Of a stretch of 64,000 bases of DNA, positions 46,320-56,400 are shown piece by piece. Made by a program: the position numbers and the translations under genes. Location of the stretch: NCBI RefSeq assembly GCF_031143425.1, contig NC_090444.1, forward strand, positions 61,251,533 through 61,315,532. Reading direction: 5' to 3'. The stretch is from Pleurodeles waltl (lineage: Eukaryota; Chordata; Amphibia; Caudata; Salamandridae). The notes beneath the pieces were generated by a model, which saw only the letters and a list, made by a program, of their open reading frames with translations, searched no databases and had not been told where the DNA came from. Position 1 is the first letter of the stretch, and every line of letters starts with the position of its first letter.

Positions 46320-48447
46320 CTAGGGGACGGACGGGGGGGGGAGGTGTAGGGAAGAGTTCAACATTTGATAGGAAAAGCTTTTTAGACACACTGGGACGGG
46401 TAGACGGAGGGGTTTGGGAGTGGAGGAAGAGGTAGTGGATGTAGGAGGTGTACGTTTGCTGACTTTGGGTGAAGGTGCATGGGCCGGAGGCTGTTGTGAG
46501 GTGGACGGCTGTTGGGTGGGTGTGTGACTGCGTTTGTGTACTTTGGGAGGAGGGGGCACAGACACACTGGGAGAGGACACTGGGGATGTGTGAATGGTAG
46601 TGGGGGTGGTGAGTGCACGTGAGCGGTGTGTAGTGATGGGCGTGCTGGTGATGGAGGTAGTGGCTGAAGATGTAGTGCATGCAGGTGTGAGTGGAGACGA
46701 GACTGGGAGGGAGGAGGGAGACGTGGAGGAGGGGGACATAGTGGAGGTAGTGGATGTTGGTATGTCTGCCTGGGTATGGTGCTTGTGTGAGTACCTGTGG
46801 GATGTGTGGTGCTTATGTTTGCCTGAGTTACCCTTGTTTGTTGAGGTGTGTGCATGCTGGTCTGATGGTGTGCTTGGGATAGACTGAGGTACAGGGGACT
46901 GGGTCTGGGTGGAGGAGGTTGGAGGGGGGAGGCTGGGTACAGGGACAATGGCTGCCATCTGTGCAGAGGCCAGAGCCTGAAATGCTTGCTGTTGGTCTGC
47001 CTGGCCAGAATGAATACCCTCCAGGTATGCATTTGTTTGTTGCAAATGCCTCTCAACACCCTGGATGGCATTCAGAATGGTAGACTGCCCAACAGTGAGG
47101 GATCTCAGGAGGTCAATAGCCTCCTCACTGCGGGCAGCAGGGCTGACTGGGGCAGGGCCTGAGGTGCCTGGGCGAAGGAGATGCCCACCCTCCTGGGTGA
47201 GCGGCCACGGGGCACACGCTGAGGGGCTGCTGGAGGGCGGTGCTGGTAGGGGGGTGGCGGCTGTACCTGTAGATGCGGTGGGCACAGAGGGGCCCGTCCC
47301 CGCAAGGGAGCACCCATCAGAGGAGGAGTCGGTGTCACTGGTCTCTGCTTCTGTCCCCGCCGTGGAGCTTCCCTCGCCCTCCATCCCACTGGTGACTTCA
47401 GACTCCGTTGTCTCGCCCTCCAGGGCCACGTGGGATGCAGCTCCCTCCTGCTCCGGTGGCACAGCTCCTCCGCCTGATGATGCTATTGCACACAAGAACA
47501 GGGAGACCACAAAAGGGGGGGGGATGAAAGAAGAAAGACATGTTCAGTGCATGAAATACCGCTACCATTGGCGGACACTACCGACACAGCACCCCTCTGC
47601 ACTACGCCATGCACTTAGAGTTCCCTAATTAATCACAGGGACATGGGTTACAAGGCCTATGCCCGATTGCTGCACACATGGAAGTCACAGGAGCCTGACT
47701 AGGTGTAGATGGCTCTTACCACTGGTGGGGATGGGGTGCCACTTAGCCTGCCTCACAAAGGGTCCTTGCCTACAAAGCTCGCCCTGACCTAGGGTAACCC
47801 ACTGCCCACCTCCCCCACCCAGACACCTCCTAATGCACACAGAGCCAGATGAATGTGACTGTACTCACCCCCTTGTGGCTGCTGTGATGCCCTCAAGCGC
47901 CCATCCAACTCTGGATACGCCACCGCCAGGATCCGGAACATCAGGGGGGTCATGGTGCGACGGGCACCCCTCCCACGTTGGGAGGCCATTCCCAGCTGGG
48001 CCTCCGTCATCTTCTTGCTCCAGCAGCGAATGTCCTCCCATCTTTTCCGGCAGCGGGTGCTCCGTCTGTGGTGGATCCCCAGGGTCCGAACGTCCTTGGC
48101 GATAGCACGCCAAATATCCTTCTTCTGGTGGGCGCTGACCTTGAGGAATAGTACAGGGGAAAAGGATGATCTTTAACCGTCTGGACCGTCACAGTTATTG
48201 GCCCACGTTCCCACCCTTGCCCTGATACACATACACTCACCATCCGCTCATGCAGGCGTCAGTCCCCATGTATCTTCCATCCACACCACTCCAAATAGGC
48301 ATTACCCATGCAGCATGCTCACAGTGTACTCACCTGTTTGTCTGGAGGACCGTAGAGTAGTGTGTACTGGGGGAGGACCCCATCCACTAACTTCTCCAAC
48401 TCCTCCGAAGTGAAGGCAGGGGCCCTTTTCCCAGACACTTGAGCCAT
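46320..48447 (-). CDS. Myb/SANT-like DNA-binding protein of the Harbinger element (gene A, three exons proposed)
   Basis: Exon 1 is 48447-48334 (38 codons, from MAQVSGK with FTSEELEKLVDGV), ending at donor CAG/GTGAGT. Exon 2 is 48140-47869, starting after an AG acceptor. It continues the helix-turn-helix with KKDIWRAIAKDV and CRKRWEDIRCW, typical of the Myb/SANT-like domain in Harbinger accessory proteins, and ends at G/GTGAGT. Exon 3 starts near 47482 and runs to the stop at 46320. It is rich in S, T, P and G, with a predicted amphipathic helix (EEAIDLLRSLTVGQ, AIQGVERHLQQ) that may dimerise. Exon 2 and exon 3 as drawn are one base out of phase, so this copy probably carries an indel near the G-run at the exon 2 donor. 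The gene is divergent from the transposase, with about 375 bp between the starts. In characterised Harbingers the Myb-like protein recruits the transposase to the ends and to the nucleus. Confidence 0.7.
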
Positions 48448-48822
48448 TGTCGCTTCCAGACACAGGTCACAGCAGCACTTGCAGTGTAGGTCCTCTCCTG
48501 TAGAAGGTCAGGTATCAAGTGAGTGAACAGAGAGAAAATGGTAGTCACGTCAGCGGCGGTGCGTAACGTCACCGCCGGCGTACATCGTCACTAGCTCCTG
48601 GGACCCATAGGGCCAATGTTAACCAATGCAGGATTGCGCCGCGGTCTTCGACCGCCTACTGCGACGGTGTACAACGCCAGCGCAGTTATCTCATATCTCC
48701 TTGTCCCACATTAAAGGTCAGGCAGCTGCCATTTCAGGGGCCCACATGGCATTATTTTTAAATGCGTCACACATATCTAGGCCTTGCATACACACAGTGA
48801 CAGGCACATAGCGGATTGACAA
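48448..48822. promoter_or_regulatory. intergenic region between divergent Myb-like gene and transposase
   Basis: About 375 bp between the two divergent coding starts, with GC-rich palindromic motifs (CAGCGGCGGTGCG, TCACCGCCGGCG near 48550-48580). A bidirectional promoter is expected from the gene layout. No specific promoter element is certain. Confidence 0.4.
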
Positions 48823-49176
48823 ATGTGTGCAATAAATTCTTTTTTTACTACCTCAGTGTTGGCTGACTCTGTGCTCGCTGTTCTCGTCCATAGGGCACGT
48901 CCGCTGGGGCAGGTGAGGAGATGGCGGCATCCTCCGGTGTACAGACCGATGGTGGACCTGTTGACAATGGAAGACAGACACATCATTATCACTTACAGAC
49001 TTGATCGTGCCCCAATCCAGGAACTGTGTACCCAGTTGGAGCCAGACCTGATGTCAGCTATCCGCCATCCCACAGGGATCCACCCTCTAGTGCAGGTCCT
49101 GTCAGTACTCCATTTCCTAGCAAGTGGGTCTTTTCAAACAACAGTGGCCATTGCATCAGGGATGTCCCAGCCTATG

Positions 49177-49805
49177 GGGGTCATTCCGACCCTGGCGGTA
49201 AAAACCGCCAGGGCCGGGGTCCGCGGGAGCACCGCCAACAGGCTGGCGGTTCTCCTTTGGGCATTCTGACCGCGGCGGTACAGCCGCGGCCAGAAACGGA
49301 AAGTCGGCGGTGTACCGCCGACTTTCCGCTGCCCATGGGAATCCTCCATGGCGGCGCAGCTTGCTGCGCCGCCATGGGGATTCCGACCCCCATACCGCCA
49401 TCCTGTTCCTGGCGGTTTCGGCCGCCAGGAACAGGATGGCGGTATGGGGTGTCATGGGGCCCCTGGGGGCCCCTGCAGTGCCCATGTCCATGGCATGGGC
49501 ACTGCAGGGGCCCCCGTAAGAGGGCCCCACTTTGAATTTCAGTGTCTGCTTAGCAGACACTGAAATTTGCGACGGGTGCTACTGCACCCGTCGCACCCCT
49601 TCCACTCCGCCGGATCCATTCGGAGCCGGCTTCATCGTGGAAGGGTGTTTCCCACTGGGCTGGCGGGCGGCCTTTTGGCGGTCGCCCGCCAGCCCAGTGG
49701 GAAACCCAGAATGACCGCCACGGTCTTTTGCCCGCGGTACGGTCTTCTGGCGGTCCCAGCCAGGCTGGCGGCTTCCGCCGCCGGCCGGGGTCAGAATGAC
49801 CCCCA
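49177..49805. mobile_element. MITE built of consecutive near-perfect hairpins, inserted in the transposase exon
   Basis: Ends are GGGGTCATTCCGACCCTGG and the complement of GGGGGTCATTCTGACC. ATG lies on both sides in the interrupted exon (49174-49176, 49806-49808), fitting a 3-bp duplication with a 1-base uncertainty at the right end. The body is a chain of stem-loops: 49190-49213, 49231-49250, 49270-49289, 49297-49328 (15-bp stem), 49346-49377 (15), 49388-49449 (28), 49465-49515 (22), 49535-49567 (15), 49569-49594 (11), 49598-49645 (two-part stem) and 49647-49705 (23). Most stems are perfect. No ORF is credible, since palindromes open frames on both strands. The TIR and the GGCGGT motifs resemble the host Harbinger ends. 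Confidence 0.9.
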
Positions 49806-50177
49806 ATGTTCTCAAACGTGTTGTCCAGAGTGTTGTCTGCCCTGCTGAAACACATGCGCAGCTACATCGTTTTCCCTCAGGTGGAGGATTTGCCCACAGT
49901 GAAAGGTGACTTCTATGCCCTGGGACATATCCCCAACATCATAGGTGCCATTGATGGGACACATGTGGCATTGGTACTCCCCGCAGGAGTGGACAGGTGT
50001 ACAGAAACAGGAAGAGCTATCATTCTATGAATGTGCAAATGGTGTGTTTGGCCGGCCAGTACATCTCCCATGTGAACGCCAAGTTTCCTGGCTCAGTGCA
50101 TAATGCTTACATTTTGAGGAATAGCAGCATCCAATATGTGATGGGGCAACTCCAGAGGCCCCGTGTGTGGCTAATAG

Positions 50178-50270
50178 GTGAGGACAAGGACCCTATACCC
50201 TGTGAATAGTTGTCTGGTGTTGTCCCTAAGGGTTAGTGTGTGTCTAACAGTTGTCCCTTGACATTTGCAG
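50178..50270 (+). other. 93-bp intron in the transposase
   Basis: Donor ATAG/GTGAGG and acceptor ACATTTGCAG/GTGACT. Removing it joins CTAATAG to GTGACTCTGG in phase and restores the conserved LIGDSGYP segment of PIF/Harbinger transposases. Confidence 0.85.
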
Positions 50271-50653
50271 GTGACTCTGGTTACCCAAACCTGTCATGGC
50301 TACTGACCCCAGTGAGAAATCCCAGGACAAGGGCAGAGGAACGCTACGACGAGGCACATGGGCGAACAAGGAGAGTGATAGAAAGGACCTTCGGGCTCCT
50401 GAAGGCCAGGTTCCGGTGCCTCCATATGACAGGTGGTTCACTCTACTACTCACCAAAGAAGGTGTGCCAGATCATCGTGGCGTGCTGTATACTGCACAAC
50501 TTGGCTTTGCGACGACAGGTGCCTTTTCTGCAGGAGGATGGTCCAGAAGGAGGTCTTGTGGCAGCTGTGGAGCCTGTGGACTGTGAAGAAGAGGAGGCAG
50601 AAGAAGAGGATATTGATAACAGAAACAACGTGATCCAGCAATACTTCCAGTGA

Positions 50654-51131
50654 GACACATGTAAGAAGACATCACTGCCTCCTACACCTCATACAATTGT
50701 TCGACCTATCATATGTCTGTCACTTTCACCCAGTGTATGGACCCTGACCTGTCACTTTGCCTTTCCATTTCACAGATGTGGTCCCACTGTGTGGCCTCTG
50801 CTATATTACCTCATGGACTAGGGCTGTGTGACATAGGTATGTTGACAATACAATGGACATTGCTATTTTCGTTAAGTTATAGTAAATATACATTTGTGAA
50901 AGCACAGACTGACTCCAGATTGTTTTGTGATTCAAGGGTGTTTATTTAAGTGCAAATTAGTGGAGGGGGTTGGAAAATGGTCAGGGGTGATGGTGGAGGA
51001 ATGTCCATGGCAGAGTCCAGTTATTGGTCTCACAGGTGCATTGTCCAAAGGGTCATAAGAAGTGGAGCTAGGGCAGTTGATGGATGGACAGGGTGATGAA
51101 GTGGGACAGAAGTATGACAATCAGGGTGGTC
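50654..51131. other. 3' flanks of transposase and of the second Myb-like gene
   Basis: AT-rich sequence between two convergent genes. There is no ORF of note. A TTTATTT stretch near 50940 could serve the minus-strand gene as the complement of an AATAAA-like signal. Confidence 0.4.
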
Positions 51132-52545
51132 TCATTTCTTGGCAGGTGTCTTGGCATTGTTCTCTGTCTTTGTCCTGGATCTCAGGGACTGTTTGCGGGG
51201 TGGTTCTCCATCTGCAGGGGGTGGGGTGCTGGTGCCGTGGTCCTGTGGTGGTGCCTCGTGTCCACTAGCACCAGCAGAGGTGGTGGGCAGTTCATCATCG
51301 AGGCTAGTTTCAGGGGCCCCTTGCTGTGCCACAGTGTCGCTCATGGTGTTCACAAGGTCCTTCAGCACCCCTACAATGGTGACCAGGGTGGTGTTAATGG
51401 ACTTCAAATCCTCCCTGATACCCAAATACTGTTCCTCCTGCAGCCGCTGGGTCTCCTGAAACTTGGCCAGTACCGTTGCCATCGTCTCCTGGGAATGATG
51501 GTACGCTCCCATGTTGTTGGAGAGGGCCTCGTGGAGAGTGGGTTCCCTGGGCCTGTCCTCCCCCTGTCGCACAGCAGCCCTCCCAGTTCCCCAGTTTTCC
51601 TGTTCCTCTGTCCCCTGAACCGTGTGCCCACTGCCCCCAGGCTGTGCTGGTGTTTCCTGAGGGGGAGGCTCTGTGGTGGCATGTGCCAGTGTGTGGGGAA
51701 CCGACTGTCCCAAGGTCCCAGATGGGCCGGGCTGGTCATCTAGATCTAGTTGGACAGAGCTGCTGTGATCACTGTGGGCCTCGTCTGTGGGGGAGTGGAC
51801 ATGTCTGGAACCTCCTGTCTGGTGACGTTGGGTAGGGGTCCTGCAGGTGTGTAAAGGCATGATTATTGCATCTGTGTGTGCCATTGTGTGCAATAGGTGG
51901 GTGACCCTGTACCCCAGTGCTTACAGTCTTGTCTAGGACCTTGTGTGATATTTGGTTTAGGGATCTGTGTGGGTATCTGTAGTGGACATGCTTTGGTGAT
52001 GGGTGTCCATGCTTTGTTGTTGCATGCAGGGCTTGGTGTTGGGATGGGTGGTTTGTGATTGTGGTACATATGTGAGATGTTGGAGTGATGGGGGTGAGGG
52101 TGAGGGTGGGGGTATATGATAGCATGCAGGTAGGGTGGGGGATGTAATAGTTCAGATTTGACTTACCAGAGTCCATTCCTCCTGCTACTCCTGCAAGGCC
52201 ATCAGGATGCAGTATAGCCAAGACCTGCTCCTCACATGTTGTTAGTTGTGGGGGAGGAGGTGGGGATCCTCCGCCAGTCCTCTGAACTGCAATCTGATGT
52301 CTTGAGACCACGGAACGCACTTTCCCCTGTAGGTCATTCCACCTCTTCCTGATGTCATCCCGTGTTCTTGGATGCTGTCCCACTGCGTTGACCCTGTCTA
52401 CGATTCCGTGCTTTAGCTCCATCTTCCTAGCAATGGAGGTGTGCTGCACCTGTGATCCGAATAGCTGTGGCTCTACCTGGACGATTTCCTCCACCAAGAC
52501 CCTGAGCTCCTCCTCAGAGAACCTGGGTTGTCTTTGCGGTGCCAT
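51132..52545 (-). CDS. second Myb/SANT-like protein of the Harbinger element (gene C, two exons proposed)
   Basis: Exon 1 (52545-52167) starts MAPQRQPRFSEEELRVLV. It contains a Myb/SANT-like helix-turn-helix ending RDDIRKRWNDLQGKVRSVV, then a proline run, and ends at donor TCTG/GTAAGT. Exon 2 begins after a CCTGCAG acceptor near 51840 and ends at TAA 51132. It has an acidic SSSVQLDLDDQPG region, a helix (AYHHSQETMATVLAKFQETQRL and the following region) likely to form a coiled coil, and a basic tail with SLRSRTKTE and KTPAKK that looks like a nuclear localisation signal. The splice as drawn does not keep phase, so there is either another acceptor or a 1-base lesion. The protein differs from gene A throughout, so it is not a simple duplicate. 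Confidence 0.7.
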
Positions 52546-52549
52546 GGTG

Positions 52550-52860
52550 TGGTGTGGGTGATGTGTGAGGTGGTGTGTGTTGTGATGTGTGAGGGGATGT
52601 GTTTGTGTGTGTTGTGTGAGGTGCGTGGATGTTGTGTGAGTGATGGTGTTGTGTGCCTGTGGATGCTAGTTTGTTGATGGTGGTAACTCTCTCTGTGCTT
52701 CATTCTCAATTTTTGTCATAGGGGTTTGTGGGTGATGTGGGTGTGTGTTTTATATTGGATTGGGAGTGTGGGAGTGGTGTGTGTATGTGTGTCAGGTGTG
52801 TGTATTTCGATTTGTCCAATGTGGTTGTGTTTTGTAAATGCGTGTGTATTTTGAGCGCGT
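52550..52860. repeat. GT-rich low-complexity tract
   Basis: GTGTGTG and TGTGATG runs upstream of gene C. ORFs across it are histidine/threonine-rich by composition only. Confidence 0.75.
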
Positions 52861-53145
52861 CGGTGTGTACCGCCAATGGAATACCGCGGTTGAAAGACCG
52901 CCATGTGTATTCGTGGGTCGTGATAGTGTGGGCGGATTCCTGTTGGCGTGACGGTGTCGGTTTTGTTATCGCCAGTTTATCACTGACCTTTGGTGTGGCG
53001 GACTTGTGTGGGTGTCTAGATTTTGGTGGATTCCGGCCTGTGGGTCGTAATAGCTATAGCGGATTTCCACAGCCGCAGTGGTGTGTTGGCGGTCTTTTGT
53101 ACAGCGGTAAGCGGCATTTAACGCAATGTTATAATGAAGGCCAAC

Positions 53146-53429
53146 ATGTTAGAGTGTCTGGTGTTGCTATAGAAGAATGACATGAGGTGTTATAATACAA
53201 CCATTCACTAAGGGGCAAGAGATACGCATGTCTGTGGAGTAGAAGGTCAGTACGACAGCACTGTCAGGTATTTAAGGTGGAGGGTTTCTTAGGATCTGGG
53301 ACCTCAAATCCAGTCCTTTGTTTGCACCTGTGTGGAGGTCTCATCTCCAGCCAGAGCTAAAGACTGAACTGTATTTTTTCAGCTGTTATTAGTTTTCCAG
53401 AAGGGGACATTTGGTGGTGGATGGTACCC
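53146..53429. other. short spacer before the 26-bp array
   Basis: No gene or repeat recognised. The last 60 bp lead directly into the array with GGTACCCCGGTGTGCCCTGG. Confidence 0.5.
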
Positions 53430-56400
53430 CGGTGTGCCCTGGAGAAGGGATACCCAGGTGTGCATTAGAGAAGGGATACCCAGGTGTGCCCTGGAGAAGG
53501 GATACCCAGGTGTGTATTAGAGAAGGGATACCCAGGTGTGCCCTGGAGAAGGGATACCTAGGTGTGCCCTGGAGAAGGGATACCCAGGTGTGTATTAGAG
53601 AAGGGATACCAAGGTGTGCCCCGGAGAAGGGATACCCAGGTGTGCATTAGAGAAGGGATACCCAGGTGTGCATTAGAGAAGGGTTACCCAGGTGTGCCCT
53701 GGAGAAGGGATACCCAGGTGTGCATTAGTGAAGGGATACCCAGGTGTGCATTAGAGAAGGGATACCCAGGTGTGCATTAGAGAAGGGATACCCAGGTGTG
53801 CCCTGGAGAAGGGATACCCAGGTTTGCATTAGAGAAGGGATACCCAGGTGTGCCCTGGAGAAGGGATACCCAGGTGTGCATTAGAAAAGGGATACCCAGG
53901 TGTGCCATAGAGAAGGGACACCCAGGTGTGTATTAGAGAAGGGATACCCAGGTGTGCATTAGTGAAGGGATACCCAGGTGTGCCCCGGAGAAGGGACACC
54001 CAGGTGTGCATTAGTGAAGGGATACCGAGGTATGCCCCGGAGAAGAGATACCCAGGTGTGCATTAGAGAAGGGATACCCAGGTGTGCATTAGAGAAGGGA
54101 TACCCAGGTGTGCATTAGAGAAGGGATACCCAGGTGTGCATTAGTGAAGGGATACCCAGGTGTGCATTAGAGAAGTGATACCCAGGTGTGCATTAGTGAA
54201 GGGATACCCAGGTGTTCCCTGGAGAAGGGATACTCAGGTGTGCCCTGGAGAAGGGATACCCAGGTGTGCTCTGGAGAAGGGATACCCAGGTGTGCATTAG
54301 AGAAGGGATACCCAGGTGTGCCCTGGAGAAGGGATACCCAGGTGTGAATTAGAGAAGGGATACCCAGGTGTGCCCTGGAGAAGGGATACCCAGGTGTGCA
54401 TTAGAGAAGGGATACCCAGGTGTGCATTAGTGAAGGGATACACAGGTGTGCCCCGGAGAAGGGATACCCAGGTGTGCATTAGAGAAGGGATACCCAGGTG
54501 TGCATTAGTGAAGGGATACCCAGGTGTGCATTAGTGAAGGGATACCCAGGTGTGCCCTGGAGAAGGGATACTCAGGTGTGCCCTGGAGAAGGGATACCCA
54601 GGTGTCCCCTGGAGAAGGGATACCCAGGTGTGCCCTGGAGAAGAGATACCCAGGTGTGCATTAGAGAAGGGAGACCCAGGTGTGCATTAGAGAAGGGATA
54701 CCCAGGTGTGCCCTGGAGAAGAGATACCCAGGTGTGCATTAGAGAAGGGAGACCCAGGTGTGCATTAGAGAAGGGATACCCAGGTGTGCCCTGGAGAAGG
54801 GATGCCCATGTGTGCATTAGAGAAGGGATACCCAGGTGTGCATTAGAGAAGGGATACCCAGGTGTGCCCTGGAGAAGGGATACCCAGGTGTGCATTAGAG
54901 AAGGGATACCGAGGTGTGCCCCGGAGAAGGGATACCCAGGTGTGCATTAGAGAAGGGATACCCAGGTGTGCATTAGAGAAGGGATACCCAGGTGTGCCCT
55001 GGAGAAGGGATACCCAGGTGTGCATTAGTGAAGGGATACCCAGGTGAGCATTAGAGAAGGGATACCCAGGTGTGCATTAGTGAAGGGATACCCAGGTGTG
55101 CCTTGGAGAAGGGATACCCAGGTGTGCATTAGTGAAGGGATACCCAGGTGTGCATTAGAGAAGGGTTACCCAGGTGTGCCCCGAAGAAGGGATACCCAGG
55201 TGTGCATTAGAGAAGGGATACCCAGGTGTGCCCTGGAGAAGGGATACCCAGGTGTGCATTAGAGAAGGGATACCCAGGTGTGCATTAGATAAGGGATACC
55301 CAGGTGTGCCCTGGAGAAGGGATACCCAGGTGTGCCCTGGAGAAGGGATACCCAGGTGTGCATTAGAGAAGGGATACCCAGGTGTGCATTAGAGAAGGGA
55401 TACCCAGGTGCGCCCTGGAGAAGGGATACCCAGGTGTGCATTGGAGAAGGGATACCCAGGTGTGCCCTGGAGAAGGGATACCCAGGTGTGCATTAGAGAA
55501 GGGATACCCAGGTGTGCATTAGTGAAGGGATACACAGGTGTGCATTAGAGAAGGGATACCCAGGTGTGCATTAGAGAAGGGATACCCAGGTGTGCCCTGG
55601 AGAAGGGATACTTAGGTGTGCATTAGAGAAGGGATACCCAGGTGTGCATTAGAGAAGGGATACCCAGGTGTGCCCTGGAGAAGGGATACCCAGGTGTGCA
55701 TTAGAGAAGGGATACCCAGGTGTGCCCCGGAGAAGGGATACCCATGGAAGGCATACCCAGGTGTGCCCTGGAGAAGGGATACCCAGGTGTGCCCTGGAGA
55801 AGGGATACCCAGGTGTGCCCTAGAGAAGGGATACCCAGGTGTGCATTAGTGAAGGGATACCCAGGTGTGCATTAGAGAAGGGATACCCAGGTGTGCATTA
55901 GTGAAGGGATACCCAGGTGTGCATTAGTGAAGGGATACCCAGGTGTGCATTAGAGAAGGGATACCCAGGTGTGCATTAGTGAAGGGATACCCAGGTGTGC
56001 ATTGGAGAAGGGATACCCAGGTGTGCCCTGGAGAAGGGATACCCAGGTGTGCCCTGGAGAAGGGATACCCAGGTGTGCCCCGGAGAAGGGATACCCAGGT
56101 GTGCATTAGAGAAGGGATACCCAGGTGTGCATTAGTGAAGGGATACCCAGGTGTGCATTAGAGAAGGGATACCCAGATGTGCATTAGTGAAGGGATACCC
56201 AGGTGTGCCCTGGAGAAGGGATACCCAGGTGTGCATTAGAGAAGGGATACCCAGGTGTGCATTAGATAAGGGATACCCAGGTGTGCCCTGGAGAAGGGAT
56301 ACCCAGGTGTGCCCTGGAGAAGGGATACCCAGGTGTGCATTAGAGAAGGGATACCCAGGTGTGCATTAGAGAAGGGATACCCAGGTGCGCCCTGGAGAAG

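Larger units (their letters stand above)
48823..50653 (+). pseudogene. PIF/Harbinger DDE transposase, broken
   Basis: The N-terminal part (48823-49176) has YRLDRAPIQEL, PLVQVLSVLHFLASGSFQ and ASGMSQP, the helix-turn-helix region of HARBI1-like transposases. It is interrupted by a MITE at 49177-49805, and reading resumes at 49806 with MFSNVLSRVL. The first catalytic Asp is in IGAIDGTHVAL. Just after it, near 49980, the frame shifts by one base in a C-run, and the protein continues in another frame (VYRNRKSYHSMNVQ). The second catalytic position reads SVHNAYILR, with Asn where the family has Asp. A 93-bp intron (50178-50270, GTGAGG to TTTGCAG) joins in phase to GDSGYPNLSWLL. The last part has the catalytic Glu in VIERTFGLLKARFRCL and an acidic tail, ending at 50653. 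The start is uncertain: the first in-frame ATG is 48823, the domain-proximal one 48949. The copy is inactive by three independent lesions. Confidence 0.92.
44418..53142. mobile_element. PIF/Harbinger DNA transposon, about 8.7 kb, with a transposase and two Myb-like genes
   Basis: The left end GGCCCTCATTACAGCC and the right end (complement GGCCTTCATTATAACA) are imperfect terminal inverted repeats. Both continue into related subterminal sequence with GCGGTAAGACCGCC-like and GCTTACCGC motifs. Three bases, AAC, flank both sides (44415-44417 and 53143-53145), fitting the 3-bp target duplication of the superfamily. Inside are a DDE transposase on the plus strand and two Myb/SANT-like genes on the minus strand, one on each side. 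Canonical Harbinger elements carry one Myb-like gene, so the second is unusual. The termini are diverged and the copy is old. Confidence 0.8.

Noticed and set aside
48823..50653. Domesticated host gene like HARBI1
   Set aside because: It lies between transposon ends with Myb-like partners and is interrupted and frameshifted, so it is a transposon copy.
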